A DNA stretch of 64,000 bases from Pinus tabuliformis (taxonomy: Eukaryota; Streptophyta; Pinopsida; Pinales; Pinaceae). Below are positions 35,720-48,728 of this stretch, one piece after another. Location: contig CM062807.1 in NCBI GenBank assembly GCA_031772625.1, positions 1,145,305,007 to 1,145,369,006 on the forward strand, in the 5' to 3' direction. Both the position numbers and the translations under genes were made by a program. The notes beneath the pieces were generated by a model that was not told where the DNA came from, did no database searches, and worked only from the letters and a program-made list of their open reading frames with translations. The first letter of the stretch is position 1. Every line of letters starts with the position of its first letter.

Positions 35720-37329
35720 CTTCTTAATTGAGGCCTAACCCAAACCATTATATTACAACTTCAACGTATTAGAAATAGTGATATAAAGAAGTTATTATCC
35801 TTTCCCTCATATATTATTCTATGCTTTCTCTTTCCAATGGTGTTTGAATCACCTCAATTAGACATCCCAATCAAAAGTTATGATATATTTAAGTTAACAT
35901 ATCTTTTAAAAAATGATTTTGGAGTATGTCCTTTTTGCTGACTTTAATTCTAGTGCATCTTTACAATTTCTATCCCTTATGAGTGAAAAATTGGCTTGTA
36001 GTACTATGATGTTTTGTCTCTTTAGTTCCATAGGTCTGATCAATATTTGATGTGGTAAGAGAAAGTTATAGTAAATTTCGTAAACCTTGTTGATTTTTGG
36101 CTATAACATGCAACATGTTTAGTTGTTTAAATATAATTATCAAACTATTAGTTGAGGTACTTTATATGTCCCATAAGATCCTTGAAGATTTCATAGTTTG
36201 AAGAGTCCTAGAAAAACATTTAAAGCAACAATACAAAAATGACCTATTTGATTTCAGGATCCTTCACAAACCCTAACTTCCACAAAGTATATATTTGAAA
36301 TTACAATTAAGAAAAATATAAAATTTGAAGTATATGTTCCATAATCTCTTTCCTCTATATGTTCCAAGTTTTACCACTTGAAACATCCAAAAAACATTAT
36401 AGTGAAAATTTCAAAAAGACCTGTTTGAAACTGAATCTAGGAGAATTCAAGGACCCTACAATTCTTAGAGCATATATTTAAAACTATAGTGAAACAAGAT
36501 CTGAAATTTGAAAGGGTCTTACAATCTAGAAAAGGGTCTTACAATCTTTTGTGAATCTCTAGATTATGAAGGAATATCTTTCAAGTGTAGATGGTTGGGC
36601 ATAAAGGAATGCTCACTCCCAAATGGATGACAAGCTTTTGTTCATAAAAATCAATAAAAAGTTGAAGGAATTTCTTAGACATTTCTTAAAAAAGGTTCTA
36701 GCTAGAGATATACTCTCAAGTCCATCAAATAAAGTCCCATGCAAAATCTGCAAATAGAGGGTCCAATTACACCTTAGTCAAAGCATCCAAATAAACTCAA
36801 CCTTGGACAAGACAACTTAGATAATTCAAGCCTATTTCTCCTCCCTACTCTAATCCTCATTTTAGGAGGTAGGGTTAGAAAACCCTATTAATGATTACGC
36901 TGGTGAGTTTCTCCCAAATTCCTCAAAAATTAATCTACCTAAGCCCCTTCCCCTTATCCCTCTTGATGGGTTGGGTGGTTCTTAAGGTAAATTGTTTCAT
37001 TCTCATGATCTCTTTCAAAAATTCTCCCAACCTTTCAACTGAAATGGAATCCCACAAGGACCCCTAATCCTTTAATGTTATAAAGTATAACCTCGGGCCT
37101 AGGACCCAGGGAGCCCCTATATTTTCAAGTGGGGTAGAAGGTCGTCTAGGGGTTGTATAATAAAATGACTTGAAACCTTCTCAAAGAGGGATAATTTTTT
37201 TCTTATCCATGCCTCAGAATCAAGCCAATATTGAAGTTAGAAGTGGTAGATAGTTGTCTCTAAATGGGCTACTTAGAGAAAATTTACCCAGAGACAATCC
37301 CAAATGAATTCCTTACTTTAAACTATCAA
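35720..37329. other. No gene recognised
   Basis: AT-rich with imperfect internal repeats: the segment near 36200-36320 resembles 36395-36500 (cctgtttga..., aggatcc/gaccct, catatatttgaaa/aaaact). The plus-strand end (36900-37329) may be the 5' part of the LINE that follows, but I see no ORF1 motif. Confidence 0.35.
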
Positions 37330-38240
37330 GGAATGGTCAATTCCTCAACAAACTTGGCTATAGAAAGGTTAATAGATACAAACCTTATGTTGCCATATTG
37401 CAAGAACTAATCACCGACAAGGAATAAGATGGTTAGAAACCAGTTCAAGCTTCTTGGGGGATAGGATTTTAGCTTTGTAGATGATTTGGGAAGATCTAGG
37501 GGGGGAACATGAATGGATGGAAGATATAATATTTCTATCTTTATAATTCTTGGTCCTTTACTTCAAGTTTAGGGACTTTTGTACTCCTTGGAACTTGGAA
37601 AATAAATTACCCATGTGAATCTTATGGACCCTACATAGATAGGCAAGAGTACTAGGAAACTCTTTTCAAGAGATATTAGTGTCAAGTAGGCCTAGTGGTT
37701 ATTGCAGAAGATCTAAATTTTTCATTGGGTCCCTAAGAGGTCTGGGGACTTGTAGCCGAGGTGGATATATTATTTTATTTTTTTGTTATAATTAAGTTGG
37801 CGAATGCAAATCTATTGGACAATGTGCCTATAAAACTCTCTCCAATTTGGAGAAACATGAGAATGGGAGAGGCTTGAATCAAAAAAACACCTTTCAATTT
37901 ATAATACCTTTTGATAAAGTGTTTATACTTTTAAAATGGATCTATACCAAAGGGGACTCAAATCACAACCTTATACTTTTAGAAATAACTTCTCTTAAAG
38001 GGAAGCCTCCCAACCCCCTCAAGTTGAACCCTCACTATCTAAAGGAAAATGATTTCTTGAGAAAATTAAGGAGGTCTAAAAGCCTTTCAATGGTTCTATC
38101 CTAGAGTATGACCCTATCAATCCCACCAAAACCTAAAAAGTGCAAAACAAGAGGCTTTCACGTGGTTAGTGGAGAAGAAAGAAAAATGAAATAATTCTTG
38201 GAGATTGAAAAACACTTGGATTTAATGTTATAACAAATAG
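37330..38240 (+). pseudogene. LINE endonuclease domain remnant
   Basis: Plus-strand fragments in changing frames match the AP-type endonuclease of plant LINEs in order: RYKPYVAILQELIT near 37375 (family KPDIxxLQET), SYGPYIDRQEY near 37620 (NVYGP block), VIAEDLNFSLGP near 37700 (GDFN block, Gly read as Glu), LSPIWRNMRMGEA near 37840 (FTWxNxR block), and FIIPFDKVFILLKWIYTKGDSNHNLILLEI at 37895-37985 in two adjoining parts (RLDRFLIxxxW ... SDHxPxLLxI block). Stops and frame changes are many. No RT follows, so the copy is truncated. Confidence 0.75.
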
Positions 38241-39479
38241 GGCCTTCGATTCATGTGAGAAGCTAAGAGAATTATAATAAGATTTGTGGAAATTATTATT
38301 TAAAAAAAATAAATAAAAAACACCTTCTACATAGATTCAAAGGATGGAGGATAAAAGTCAATCTATCTGATTGCAAGGTATGAAAATTGACAAGTAGTTT
38401 AAACAGGGCCACAATTTTGCTTGGAAAACAATAAAATTTCTAGCATAATTTTGAGAAAATTTGGCAGAATTTTTTTAAATTTTGGGTTACAGCTGTCAAG
38501 ATTCAGGGTTTTGAGGTCCCCAAAGGTTCTTGATGATGTTGAATCTATTTCCGCCATAAAAAAAATGATTTAAACGTTTTCACAATCAGAATTCTTGAAG
38601 AGTTTTTGTCAGATTCCAGTAAGAAATTTGTCATCTTGGCAAAATTATGGCCTCGGTAGACAACACCAAAAATTGATGCATTATTAGATACAACTGACTC
38701 CACAAAATATAACAGACTATGTATCCTTAACAACCTGTGGTATAAATTGCTCTCTTCAACCTTGAACGGTACATAAATTTACAACAGACTAACTGATTCT
38801 ACTTATCTGCACAAGGAAGAAAAGACTTATGCTTCAATGCACACTCAAGTGACAGAACGCAACTCTAATCTTTCACTTACACAAGCTAGATTGGTGCTTT
38901 GACCTCTCTGCAGCCACAAATAAACCAAAATTTATGTATTATATTTTCACTGCATTACGGTTGGCAGTTAAATGGCACTGAAGGTTCACCCCCCTATTTT
39001 TCCGATGGAATATAAAAACCAATGATCACAAGGGTTGGAGAATCAAGGCATTTCCTTTGTAATTGAGTCATAGATCCCTTGTTCTTTGTTATGGTGTTCC
39101 AAAAAGTTGTTTCAAATGTTTGAACTGAATCCCACGCAGTCCCCAAATTTAAACCTGACTTGGAACCTGGCCTGGCCTGGTTTACTCTTTTCAGTATAGA
39201 AAAAACACAGATTATCATATTATAATAGGAAAACCAATACATTTTTCGATGTTCATTAGAGAAGAAAACACCATAATAGTCCATATCAATAGGTATCCTG
39301 ACGTTATATAGATCTACATACTTCATAACATATAGAACATATAGTCAGTGGTACCATTTTAGACTCTAATCTGAATCTTGTCACCAGTAATATGACTATA
39401 TAAGGAATCTACAAAAATCATTGTGAGCAGATAAAAAGAACAATATTAGTAATATAGACTAACAAAATGCTCCATAAAT
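38241..39479. other. No gene recognised
   Basis: AT-rich. A 110-codon open frame on the minus strand (39326-38994) has no family I recognise. It lies downstream of the minus-strand LINE end and could be its 3' region. Confidence 0.35.
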
Positions 39480-40215
39480 AGATATATGCATCAAAATTGG
39501 AATTAATTATCCAAGCACCACACCACCAGGAAATATCCAGTTCGCCCAAGAACACCATGACTATAGATGTTGTAAAAGAACATGCCAGGTAACGAGTTGA
39601 GGCACTCTTTTGAAAGGGCATCCATAACAGTGTTGTGTTCCCAAAAAAATATGTTCAGAATAAATACTCTGAAAAGCATCTTGAAGCCAATGATCTGTCT
39701 CATCCAATTGTAGAGCAGAGGGGCGACGAGGGACGTCCTATGCGGATCCATTCAATGACTACTCTAGAATCTCCATATATCTAAATCGCTCCAACATTAA
39801 TTTATTTATTTTAGCCCAGTATAGGAGACCCCACAGGGAAATCACCTCAACCCTGGTATTTGATCCAAAATCACCATTATAATGAAACTGTAATTGTACA
39901 ACCTGTGAAACTTCTATACAAAATATGCAGCCACAACGACCATCTTGGGTAGCCCCATCAAAGTAGTCGACCAGAAACAAAGTATTTTGCGAAACAACCA
40001 ATTCTGTGTGGTTTAACCTTAATACACTTCCTGACATATTCTTGGTAAAGAGCGCATATCCAATTACTTATGAGGAAAATATCAAAATATTTATCTCCAA
40101 AGATCGTGGTGTTCCTACCACGCCATGTTCCCCATATGAAAAAAAGGATCAGGGCATTTCTCCCATGCCATATGCCCCATATGACATGTTATCACAATTC
40201 TAGGCAATAAATTTT
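39480..40215 (-). pseudogene. LINE C-terminal region with RNase H
   Basis: On the minus strand, FFIWGTWRGRNTTIFGDK (about 40160-40100) matches the WxxWxxRNxxIF block after the LINE zinc finger. RNase H follows: DYFDGATQDGRCGCIF (39975-39930), NTRVEVISLWGLLYWAKI (the TNNxAE helix with Ala read as Val), a frame change, then FWEHNTVMDALSKECLNSLP (39650-39590; family ExNxVADALSK). The first Asp is kept and the last Ala-Asp pair is partly changed. No RT is seen upstream, so only the end of the LINE remains here. A related RNase H fragment lies at 12005-12395. Confidence 0.72.
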
Positions 40216-41216
40216 AAAGCGCTGAGACTGGGAGTGTCAATGTCGATTTGTAATAAACAAGGTTAAACCCTTGACAATGGGAGTGTCAACACTTTTATAT
40301 GTTCTGAAAATTAAAAAATGTGCTGAAATTAAGGGTAGCAACGCATATGTGTAAAATAGAAGGTCAGTTAAAATCTAGCAACGCAAGTATCATCACCGCC
40401 AAAGGGAAAATTCAAATGTTTTTGTCTTATGTCTAAATAATGCGCTGATAGAGCACATGTCAGCAAATGTGTAACAAGCCTGGTGAAAATTCCATGTAAT
40501 AAAAGTTAATAAAGTTGAAAATAATAACCATGGATAATGGGACACTTATTTCAAGTTGAATGTTGGGCAAAATCCTAGTGATGGGGATCACTTGTGATGG
40601 TTTATGGCTAAGGAAATTGAGAAAGGCAATGGCCAAGGCTTTGGAAAGAAAAAATGACATTTCTAGCAAATTTATTTATGAAAATAATGGAAATTATGAG
40701 AAAACGGAGGTGAAAGGTCGCATATTGCATGTGAGGAGGAAAATGAAGGAAAATAATGGAAAATGAAGAAAATAAAGGCCTCGTTCATAAAAAGGCTTCA
40801 GAGGATCAGTTGGTAATCTTTTGTCAATTCATTTTTGGAGCTCTCTCATTATTCTCTCTCTTTCTCATACTCTTGGAGACTTAGAGTTTTATTTGAGCAC
40901 TCTTGGAGGCTGTGGCATACTTGGATTTTTGCAGCAAGAAGGCAAAAGAAGAGCAGGAAAGCGCAAGAGGGCATCGGGATCAGCAACTACATCAAATTTT
41001 CTTGCAAGTACCGAGTTGCATGTATGTTTCCTTCACTACTTTTGGCATGCATGGCATATGCATGTGGATTTTTGGTTATGATCTATCATTGGCATGGAGG
41101 ATGGTTGGGATTGATAGTGGATTGCCTAGCCTTGCCATTTCTTCGATAGCCATGGTGATTGTCAATTTACTTCCACTATTTTTTTTTGGTTGGTTCTCAT
41201 GTTTCCTTAGCTTAGG
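40216..41216. other. No gene recognised
   Basis: Mixed composition. Several overlapping 85-105-codon frames on plus (40821-41220) occur in all three frames at once, which argues against any of them. Nothing in the stretch is identifiable. Confidence 0.35.
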
Positions 41217-41463
41217 TTGAATTATTAGTCTTGGAAGCCCTAGTTGGACAAACGCTCTGGAAGCCCTGTAACAGCTTGGGTTGAGTTACTAGTCTTGGAA
41301 GCCTTGGTTGGAAAAACACTCTGAAATCCCTTGGTGGGTTGAGTTACTAGTCCTAGAAGCCCTGGTTGGACAAACACTCTGGAAACCTTGCATAAGTTGT
41401 GGGTTGAGTTACTAGTCCTGGAAGCCTTGGTTGGACAAATGCTCTAGAAGCCCTGGAAACCCT
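41217..41463. repeat. Minisatellite, four units of 58-65 bp
   Basis: Units start at about 41217, 41281, 41339 and 41404. Each begins ttgagttactagtc(c/t)tgga and continues agccctggttggacaaac.ctctgga. The copies are diverged and vary in length. Confidence 0.85.
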
Positions 41464-41863
41464 GGATGGAGACCAATCTGATGATGGTTTTGTGATGTTC
41501 GACCGTGAGGTGGAATCACTGTTTGATGGGTTGAGGTGGATGGCCTCTAGAAGGCGTGGATGAGTTTTAATTGATGTGTTCTATGAGGTCCCACATTCAT
41601 GCTTGGAATATGGCACGGGGGTGAATGGATGAAGATAGACTTGGATCATCCATTCTACAGTCGGGTGGAACGTGGAAGTTCCATCCAAGGTTTGGATTTT
41701 GCATAATTAATGAAAGGTTATTTCTCCTTGTATTTCTATGAGCATTTTGATGGATTGTATGTGGTCTATATTGTTGTACTTTCATAAGTATTTATGTTGT
41801 TATTATGTTGATGATGTATGTGTTTTATGACAACAGCGATGTGTGGCTCTCATCATATTTTTA

Positions 41864-42494
41864 TGATCCGGATTTAAACAAGAACGCAAAAAATTACTAA
41901 AAATAACCATAAACACAGATATGCAATGAAAATAATACTTCATTTCATTAATGTAAAATACTGAAATATGCTTACAAACAGTGATGGGAATAAACTAGCT
42001 AGGGCGATAGTAGCTTATCTTTGAGAAGAGATGTGGCAGCTATATGCCTTTGAACTATGTTACAATGAGGCTCAAAGGCCTATTTATTGTTGAGAAACAA
42101 TGGAAAACCCTTCACATCCCAAAACCTAACCCTAGAAGATGAAACGCCAAATTATGGACCCCATTTTGGGTAAATTGGTACATCAACTTCCCGGAGTCGT
42201 AACTTTGGCATACGATCTGCGTTTGACACATACAATAGCTCATTAGAAAGATCTATTCGAGCACTACAACCTTGGGGGGGGGGGGGCAACATCGATCTAT
42301 GGACCCATGTTGCCCCCAGATTTCCCAAAAAAACATCATTTAGGGCCTCAAAACGGCTTCGGAAGTTCAGGACCCGAAAAACTACTAAAAATAGTAAGTT
42401 GTGCTACAATTAAGGAAACTGAAAATGCTGAGAGAAACAATGGTGGGGGGTCCAGGTGAAATTGGCAGGTGGCCACCAATATCCACCTAGATCA
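41864..42494 (-). repeat. 3' LTR of the chromovirus
   Basis: Plus-strand ends TGATCCGG and AGATCA. It contains a run of 13 G at 42274-42286 that is absent from the other LTR, which accounts for some of the length difference. Confidence 0.93.
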
Positions 42495-42507
42495 TTCCTC
42501 CCCCCTA
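42495..42507 (-). promoter_or_regulatory. Polypurine tract, overlapping the pol stop codon
   Basis: Reads taggggggaggaa on the minus strand, ending at the LTR. The TAG at its start is also the stop codon of the pol frame. Confidence 0.88.
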
Positions 42508-45500
42508 GGAAGGAATGGTCCCCATTACGTTGAGTTCCTCCATGAGATGAGGAAACTTCTGCTGAGCTTGGTCCTTGATGAGCCACTTGCCCTGGTGAAG
42601 GAGTTGGCCTGCTTTGACAACTTGATATAGTTGGATATTCTGTTGGCGAGTGTTTTTGATCTGTGTTTCCATGATCCGATCAGTTGCAGCTTGTTCCATG
42701 TAATCTGGATTTAATTATGTGGGTCTGAGCTGTTCTGCAATGTCGAATGTGTCTAGTAATGGTGGAAAGTATGGACGAAGGCAGTCCACATTGAACACTG
42801 GGTGCAGGCCAAGGAATGGGGGAATGTTGAGCTCAAATGCACTGTCTCCCACAACCTTAGTAATGGTGTAAGGACCATATCGGAGTGGTCTAAGTTTCCA
42901 ATAGGCTATAGTAAGGCATTCCTTTTGCAAATGCAACCAGACTTTGTCGCCCACCTGAAACTTGTGTGGCCCCCGATTTTGATCATGTCGTTGCTTGTAC
43001 TTGGCATTCGATTTCTCTAGAATGTCATGGACTTGCTGGCGAATATGTTGGATGTGCTCAATGAAGCTAGTTGCCTTATCTGTTTCGGACTGGACATGAG
43101 CCGAATCTGTGTGAGTAGCTGCAAGTGGCATGTCCACATCAATGGGGCATAGTGGCTGGAATCTCAAGCCCGCCTGAAAATGGTTGTGGCCAGTTGAGCT
43201 GTGAAGAGCTCGATTGTAGCTATGTTGAACATAGGGGAGGCTCTTGTCCCATGTGCGTGGATGCTTTGAGTTGTACATGCGAAGAATGTGTACAATCATC
43301 CTATTGACAACCTCTGTCTGGCCATCAGTTTGAGGATGGAAGGTTGTGGACTTAGTGAGTTTGGTGTCCAGCATTGACCAGAGACTGGACCTAAAAGTAC
43401 TGAGGAACCAACTGTCCTGATCTAAGATGATAAACTGTGGGATCCCAAAGTGCACCCACACTCGTTCAAAGAAGAGTTTAGCAGTGGCTTCTGCTGTGAT
43501 ATCCTTCTTGTAGGCCGCCATAATGGCCATCTTAGAGAACCTATCGACGACCACAAAAAGACAGTCATTTCCATGCTTAGTGGAAGGAAGGCCTGATATG
43601 TAATCCATGGAGATGGATTCCCAAGGTCGACTAGGGTTAGGCAGTGGGGTATAGAGGCCTTGCTTCTTTATGGTCGGTTTGGCAATAGCGTAAGCAGTAC
43701 ATGATTTGATGTGCATCCCAACATCTTGTCGAAGATTCAGCCAATAGAAATACTTTTGCAATACTGCCACCATTTTCTCGACCCTGAAATGCCCAACAGC
43801 CCGATTGTAGTGTGCTTCCCAAATCATCTTGACACACTTGCTTAAAGGAACACAAAGGTGACCCAGGTGGCATAACAGAATATCTTGGAGGTGAAAATCT
43901 AGAACATGCCGACCCTCCAAGAGTGTTTGGTATGTGTAGCCGAATTCTGGGTCGCTTTTGCAGAGAAGTGGCCAATCAAAAGTCTCGTGCCCACAAGAGC
44001 TGAGCACGGTGGTTAACGCCATGATCGGTGGTCGGTTCAGGCAATTTGCAACATTATTGGTGCTATTCTTCTTATACTTGATATTAAAATAGAATTGTTG
44101 TAGGTATGTAGACCACTTCTGATGGCGATCATTCTGCAATTTCCCTTGGGTCTGTATGAACTACAGGGGTCGGTGGTCTATGTGGATGACAGTTTCCTTC
44201 CCCAAAATGTAATGCTTCCATTGTCGACAGGCCTGCACAATGGAATACATCTCTTTTTCATAAGTGGGATACTTCCGAACTATGTCTAAAAGTGTTTCAC
44301 TGTGATATGCCACTGGATGCCTATGTTGAGTAAGGACTGCCCCAATAGCATAGTCAGAGGGTCTTGACCTCAAATGGTTGTCGCAAATCTGGTAACGCAA
44401 GCACTGGTGCCATGCAAAGGCGATCTTTCAACTCTGTGAATGCCTTCTGTTGAGACTCAGACCAAAAGAATTTTGCTTTCGCACCTCCCTTGGTGACTTG
44501 ACTCAAGGGCCAAGTGATATGAGAAAACCCCAACACAAACCTGCAATAGAAGTTGGCAAGACCTAGAAAGTTGTAGAACTCGGTCAAAGTGGTTGGAGAT
44601 GGCCAATCCTGAATGACTTGGATCTTGGCTAGATCCACATGCACCCCCTGTTCATCAATAATATATCCCAGATACTGAACCTGGGTCATGCCAAAAGTGC
44701 ATTTCTCCAAATTGGCACATAGCTTGTGTTGCCGTAGTGTTTGGAGAACCTGTCGGATGTGGTGGAGGTGATCTTCCCAACTCTGGCTAAAGATCAGAAT
44801 GTCATCCAAGTATACCACTACAAATGAGTTGGTGAATGGCCGCAAGATGTCATCCATTAGCTTCATGAAGGTTGCAGGAGCATTCATCAATCCGAAAGGC
44901 ATAACCAACCATTCGGAAAGGCCCTCCTTGGCTTTGAAGACAGTCTTCCACACATCAGAGGGTTTGATTGGTACTTGGTGATATCCTGACTTCAAATCTA
45001 TCTTGCTGAAATATTTTGTCCCCTTTAGTTGGTCTAGGAGGTCATCAATCCATGGTATCGGGTACCTATTACAGACAGTGATCTTTTTCAATGCCCGATA
45101 GTCAATACAGAGTCTCCAAGTCCCATCCTTCTTCTGTACCAACACGATCGGGCTCCCACAAGGTGATGAACTCGAACGGATGTGACCTTTCTGCAGCAGC
45201 TCCTGAATCTGCCTCTTGATTTCATCGTTCTCTAGAACGGAGCGCCAATAAATTGGTCCATTGGGTAGTGGCGCACCTAGGGTCAAATCGATGGAGTGCT
45301 TGACCTGACAGTGCAGAGGAACCCTTGCGGGGGAGGTGAAGATGTCCTCGTACTCCTCCACGACCTTATCCATCTGTAGTTGTCATACGGAGGGGCCATG
45401 TCTGGAGGTCGTGGCCACCGTCTTCTTCTTTCCTTGAGGGCGTATCATCAGGAAAACAAATTTCCCGGTTTTGGAAATGAGCTTACTACATTGTTTTGCA

Positions 45501-46984
45501 GTAATCAAAGAGATGGTGGTAGGCGGTGCTACCTCTGGTATCTTGTACAACTTATTTCCCAATGTAATAATAACAACACGGGGCCTTGATTCATACACAA
45601 CATGTCGCTTCCACAAGTATGGTTGTCCTAATAACACATCACAAACTTCAAGGGGAGAAATGTCACATAATACCTCATCTGTGAAGGGCTTGATGTTGTA
45701 TGGAAGGCAACACTATTGGCTCACGCGAAGATCCCATCCTTGGTGAAGCCACCTGATGGTATATGGTTGTGGATGTGTTGTGGTCAGTCAGCCCAACCGC
45801 TTCATGACCTCTGCCGAAATGAGTTTCTTTTGGCTCCCGCTATCGACAATGAACTGTAGCAGGGAGCCCTCTACCCACATCTGGGAGTGGAAGAGACGCT
45901 CCTCCTCCTCTGGATCTTCGGGTTCCTCCTTCTGTATCTTCATGGTGGCAACAATGGCATTGGGCTCTGCATCAATAATCTACTTCCCTTTGTCATTCCC
46001 CTTGTCGGGTTCTGACTCAGAGTCGAAACATACATCTGATTCTGAAACCTTTAGCTCAGCCACAAGTGACTGCTTGGCCCGACACTCACTTGTGTTGTGG
46101 GTGGAGCTCTTATGGAACTCACACCATTTTCCCGTGTCTTTTTTCGACTTTGCGGCACTATTCTTTGCTTGCAGCTTTGGCGGGTTGTCTTGGGCTACCC
46201 CGCCTTGGCTTTGTCCTTTGTTTTGTGGTTTAGGGGCACCTTTCCCTTGCTTCGAATTCGCAGATCCAAAGTCTCGCTTCTTCTATTTAAACTTTTGCTC
46301 AACCTTGATGGCATATCGGTACGTTGTGCTGAGCGAGGAGATGTTCAGGAATTCTATTTCTTCCTGGATGTACTTGTGCAGGCAGCTACGGTATTTGAGT
46401 ATCAAATGCTGCTTCGAATCCTTGATACCTAACTTTGTGCGAAGGGTATGGAAAATATTAGTGAATTCCAGCACGTCTTGGTCCCTTCCCTGCCGCAGCG
46501 TGGTCCACTTTATGTATCGATCCTCATAGCTTCCGACAGGGTAGTACTGCTCCTTGATGGCATCCCGAAATGAATTCCAGGTGGGTGAGGCTGAAAATAG
46601 TGAGCCAATGTTTTCATCCTTATGCTCGCAGTAGGTTTCCCACTAGTCCTTAACGTGGGGGGATGCTTTGAGAAGAGAGAAAACAATATTTTCCCGACTC
46701 GAAAATTCATGAACAAAAAAATAACCCTCTAGCAGATTTAACCATTTATCTACGGCATCTGCTTTTATCTGACCCTCAAATATGGGGATTTCAAAATTAA
46801 CTTGTACCTTAAAGGGTGTGACATTTCCAGTGTAGCTGCTGGAAGCCGATGCGTCACTTCTGGGTAGCTGCTGAAGGATCTGGGCAAAGCTGTCCATCAT
46901 CGCGTTCCTTTGTCACTTGAGGGCTTCTTCAAGCAAGATTTTGATAGGATCTCTTGTCCCCTCGTATTTCTTCTCATCCGCCAT
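42505..46984 (-). pseudogene. Chromovirus gag-pol polyprotein
   Basis: The minus-strand ATG at 46984 opens a frame that can be followed to 42505, with about nine in-frame stops and one frameshift near 44360. Parts: gag (46900-46290); a zinc-knuckle-like CEFHKSSTHNTSEC (C-x2-H-x4-H-x4-C, about 46120-46080); protease FIVDSGSQ (near 45845); RT with YLDDILIFSQS (44810 region); RNase H lacking its first Asp because of a small deletion at the frameshift; integrase zinc finger (H, H, then CTAYAIAKP where CxxC is usual, so one Cys is lost); integrase core (DYISGLP, LDQDSWFL, HPQTDGQTEVVNR); and a chromodomain-like tail (42699-42505: DRIMETQIKN ... KFPHLMEELN). It cannot make a working protein. Confidence 0.95.
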
Positions 46985-47102
46985 GGGAGGCCGTCGGGAT
47001 TTGTGAGGCTGGTCTTGCAAAGGTTCGACTAGTTCAATCCCTAACTCCTTATATCCCGACCTTGTTGGGGACATGCAAAGAAGGATAGAGAAAAAGCAGA
47101 CT

Positions 47103-47114
47103 GCTCTGATACCA
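47103..47114 (-). promoter_or_regulatory. Primer binding site (initiator Met-tRNA)
   Basis: TGGTATCAGAGC on the minus strand, one base from the LTR. It is the standard plant initiator Met-tRNA primer site. Confidence 0.95.
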
Positions 47115-47115
47115 C

Positions 47116-47739
47116 TGATCTAGATTTAAATAGGAACACAACAAATTACAGAGATAACCATAAACACAAATATGCAGTGGAAATAATACTTCATTTCATT
47201 AATGTAAAATATTGAAATATGCTTACAAACAATAATGGAAAAAAACTAGCTAGGGCGATAGTAGCTTATCTCTGAGAAGAGATGTGGCAGCTACATGCCT
47301 CTGAACTGTGTTACAATGAGGCTCGAAGGCCTATTTATTGTTGAGAAACAATGGAAAACCCTTCACATCCCAAAACCTAACCCTAGAAGATGAAACGCCA
47401 AATTGTGGGCCCTGTTTTGGGTAAGTTGGTACATCAACTTCCCAAGGTCGTAACTTTGGCATACGATCTCTGTTTGACGCATACAATATCTCGTTGGAAA
47501 TATCTATCCGAGCACTACAACTTTGGGAAGGACAACATTGGCCCATAGGCCCATGTTGCCCCCAGATTTCCCAAAAAACGTCGTTTAGGACTTCAAAACG
47601 GCTCTGAAAGTTCAGGACCCAAAAAACTGCTAAAAATAGTATGTTGTGCTACAATTAAGGAAACTGAAAATGCTGAGAGAAACAATGGTGGGGGGTCCAA
47701 GTGGACTTGGCAGGTGGCCATCAATATCCACCTGGATCA
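47116..47739 (-). repeat. 5' LTR of the chromovirus
   Basis: 624 bp copy of 41864-42494 with ends TGATCT and GGATCA, followed by TTTTA. Confidence 0.93.
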
Positions 47740-47744
47740 TTTTA

Positions 47745-48616
47745 CTTGTAATTGAATGATCAATATATCTATGACATAATGGATGAAATGGCAGTTGATG
47801 TGTTGAAGTATCAATTATTCTTAGCGATTCTCAGCTAAGTATGAGACCCCTATGCTCATAACTGTTAACTACACCTGTAGATTACACATTTATGGTATGT
47901 TTGATGAAATTCCTGTCATGGCTAGTAGGGGTCCATTCAAGGTCCTAAACAAGTATTTGTTTTAATGTTGTCATTTCCATGTTATTTTACTGATTTGAAG
48001 AGACGGTTCAATTCTGGGCAGTGACCTAGGCTATGGGCCTGAAAAAGTGGCTCAAATCCTGAAGTCATTGGCATAGCATTGATAGTTTTGGTCTCTGGTC
48101 ATTGGAAGGCAAGATTGTGAGAGCGACTTTGGGTTGCTTGTCGCACTCATGCATATAGCATGAGAGCAAGTGAGCCTTAAATTGTGCAAAAGCTCAGTGG
48201 GACCCCAAGGCAAGTTGTTTAAAGTATTGGATTGGTTCCTGAGGGTCTTGTAGCTAATGATTAATGTTTGTATGGTGTGTTTTCATCGATTCAACTTCCT
48301 TAATGTGACTTAGGAGGTTGAATCATATCATAGTGGCCTCTCATTGCATGTTTACTCTGGCTAGGTGTTGCTTGGGTAGATGTGGGAGGAGGGTGTTACA
48401 AAATGTAATTATTTATCAAGCAAACGTTGATGAGTCAGATGGGGAGGTCATGTAATTTGTTTTTGAATTCCGTCCTTGAGAGGTAATGTTGGGTTAAAAT
48501 ATCATGATTTCATGTCAAGATATTTTTAGAAATCACTTGTTAGTTCATTATATCATGTACCGGTTAACACACCCTAACATAATTACTTCATATGGTAAGA
48601 CCTATATAACGAATGA
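47745..48616. other. No gene recognised
   Basis: Sequence between the chromovirus and the TGLP-type ORF. The LTR-like word TGTTACAAAATG near 48394 has no partner in the window. Confidence 0.35.
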
Positions 48617-48728
48617 TTGAGCTATTGTTTTTCTTATGCTAAAAGAGGATGGTTGTTAAGTTTTCCCGTGAAACCCGAGATCGAATCGAAATCCCGATTC
48701 TGGTGCTTTTGCTTGACAAGGAGAAACA

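Larger units (their letters stand above)
41864..47739 (-). mobile_element. Ty3/gypsy chromovirus, full length but decayed
   Basis: LTRs at 41864-42494 (631 bp) and 47116-47739 (624 bp) are clearly homologous but differ at many sites. They are flanked by the 5-bp duplication TTTTA (41859-41863 and 47740-47744). On the minus strand a Met-tRNA primer site follows the right LTR and a polypurine tract precedes the left one. Gag, protease, RT, RNase H, integrase and a chromodomain-like end are all present in order. The LTR divergence makes it older than the copia element. Confidence 0.96.

Noticed and set aside
40821-41220. Three overlapping plus frames of 86-105 codons
   Set aside because: Open in all three frames at once, so driven by composition; no domain or conserved motif.
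41217-41463. CRISPR-like spaced repeats
   Set aside because: The sequence is plant nuclear DNA, and repeats are contiguous and diverged without spacer pattern.
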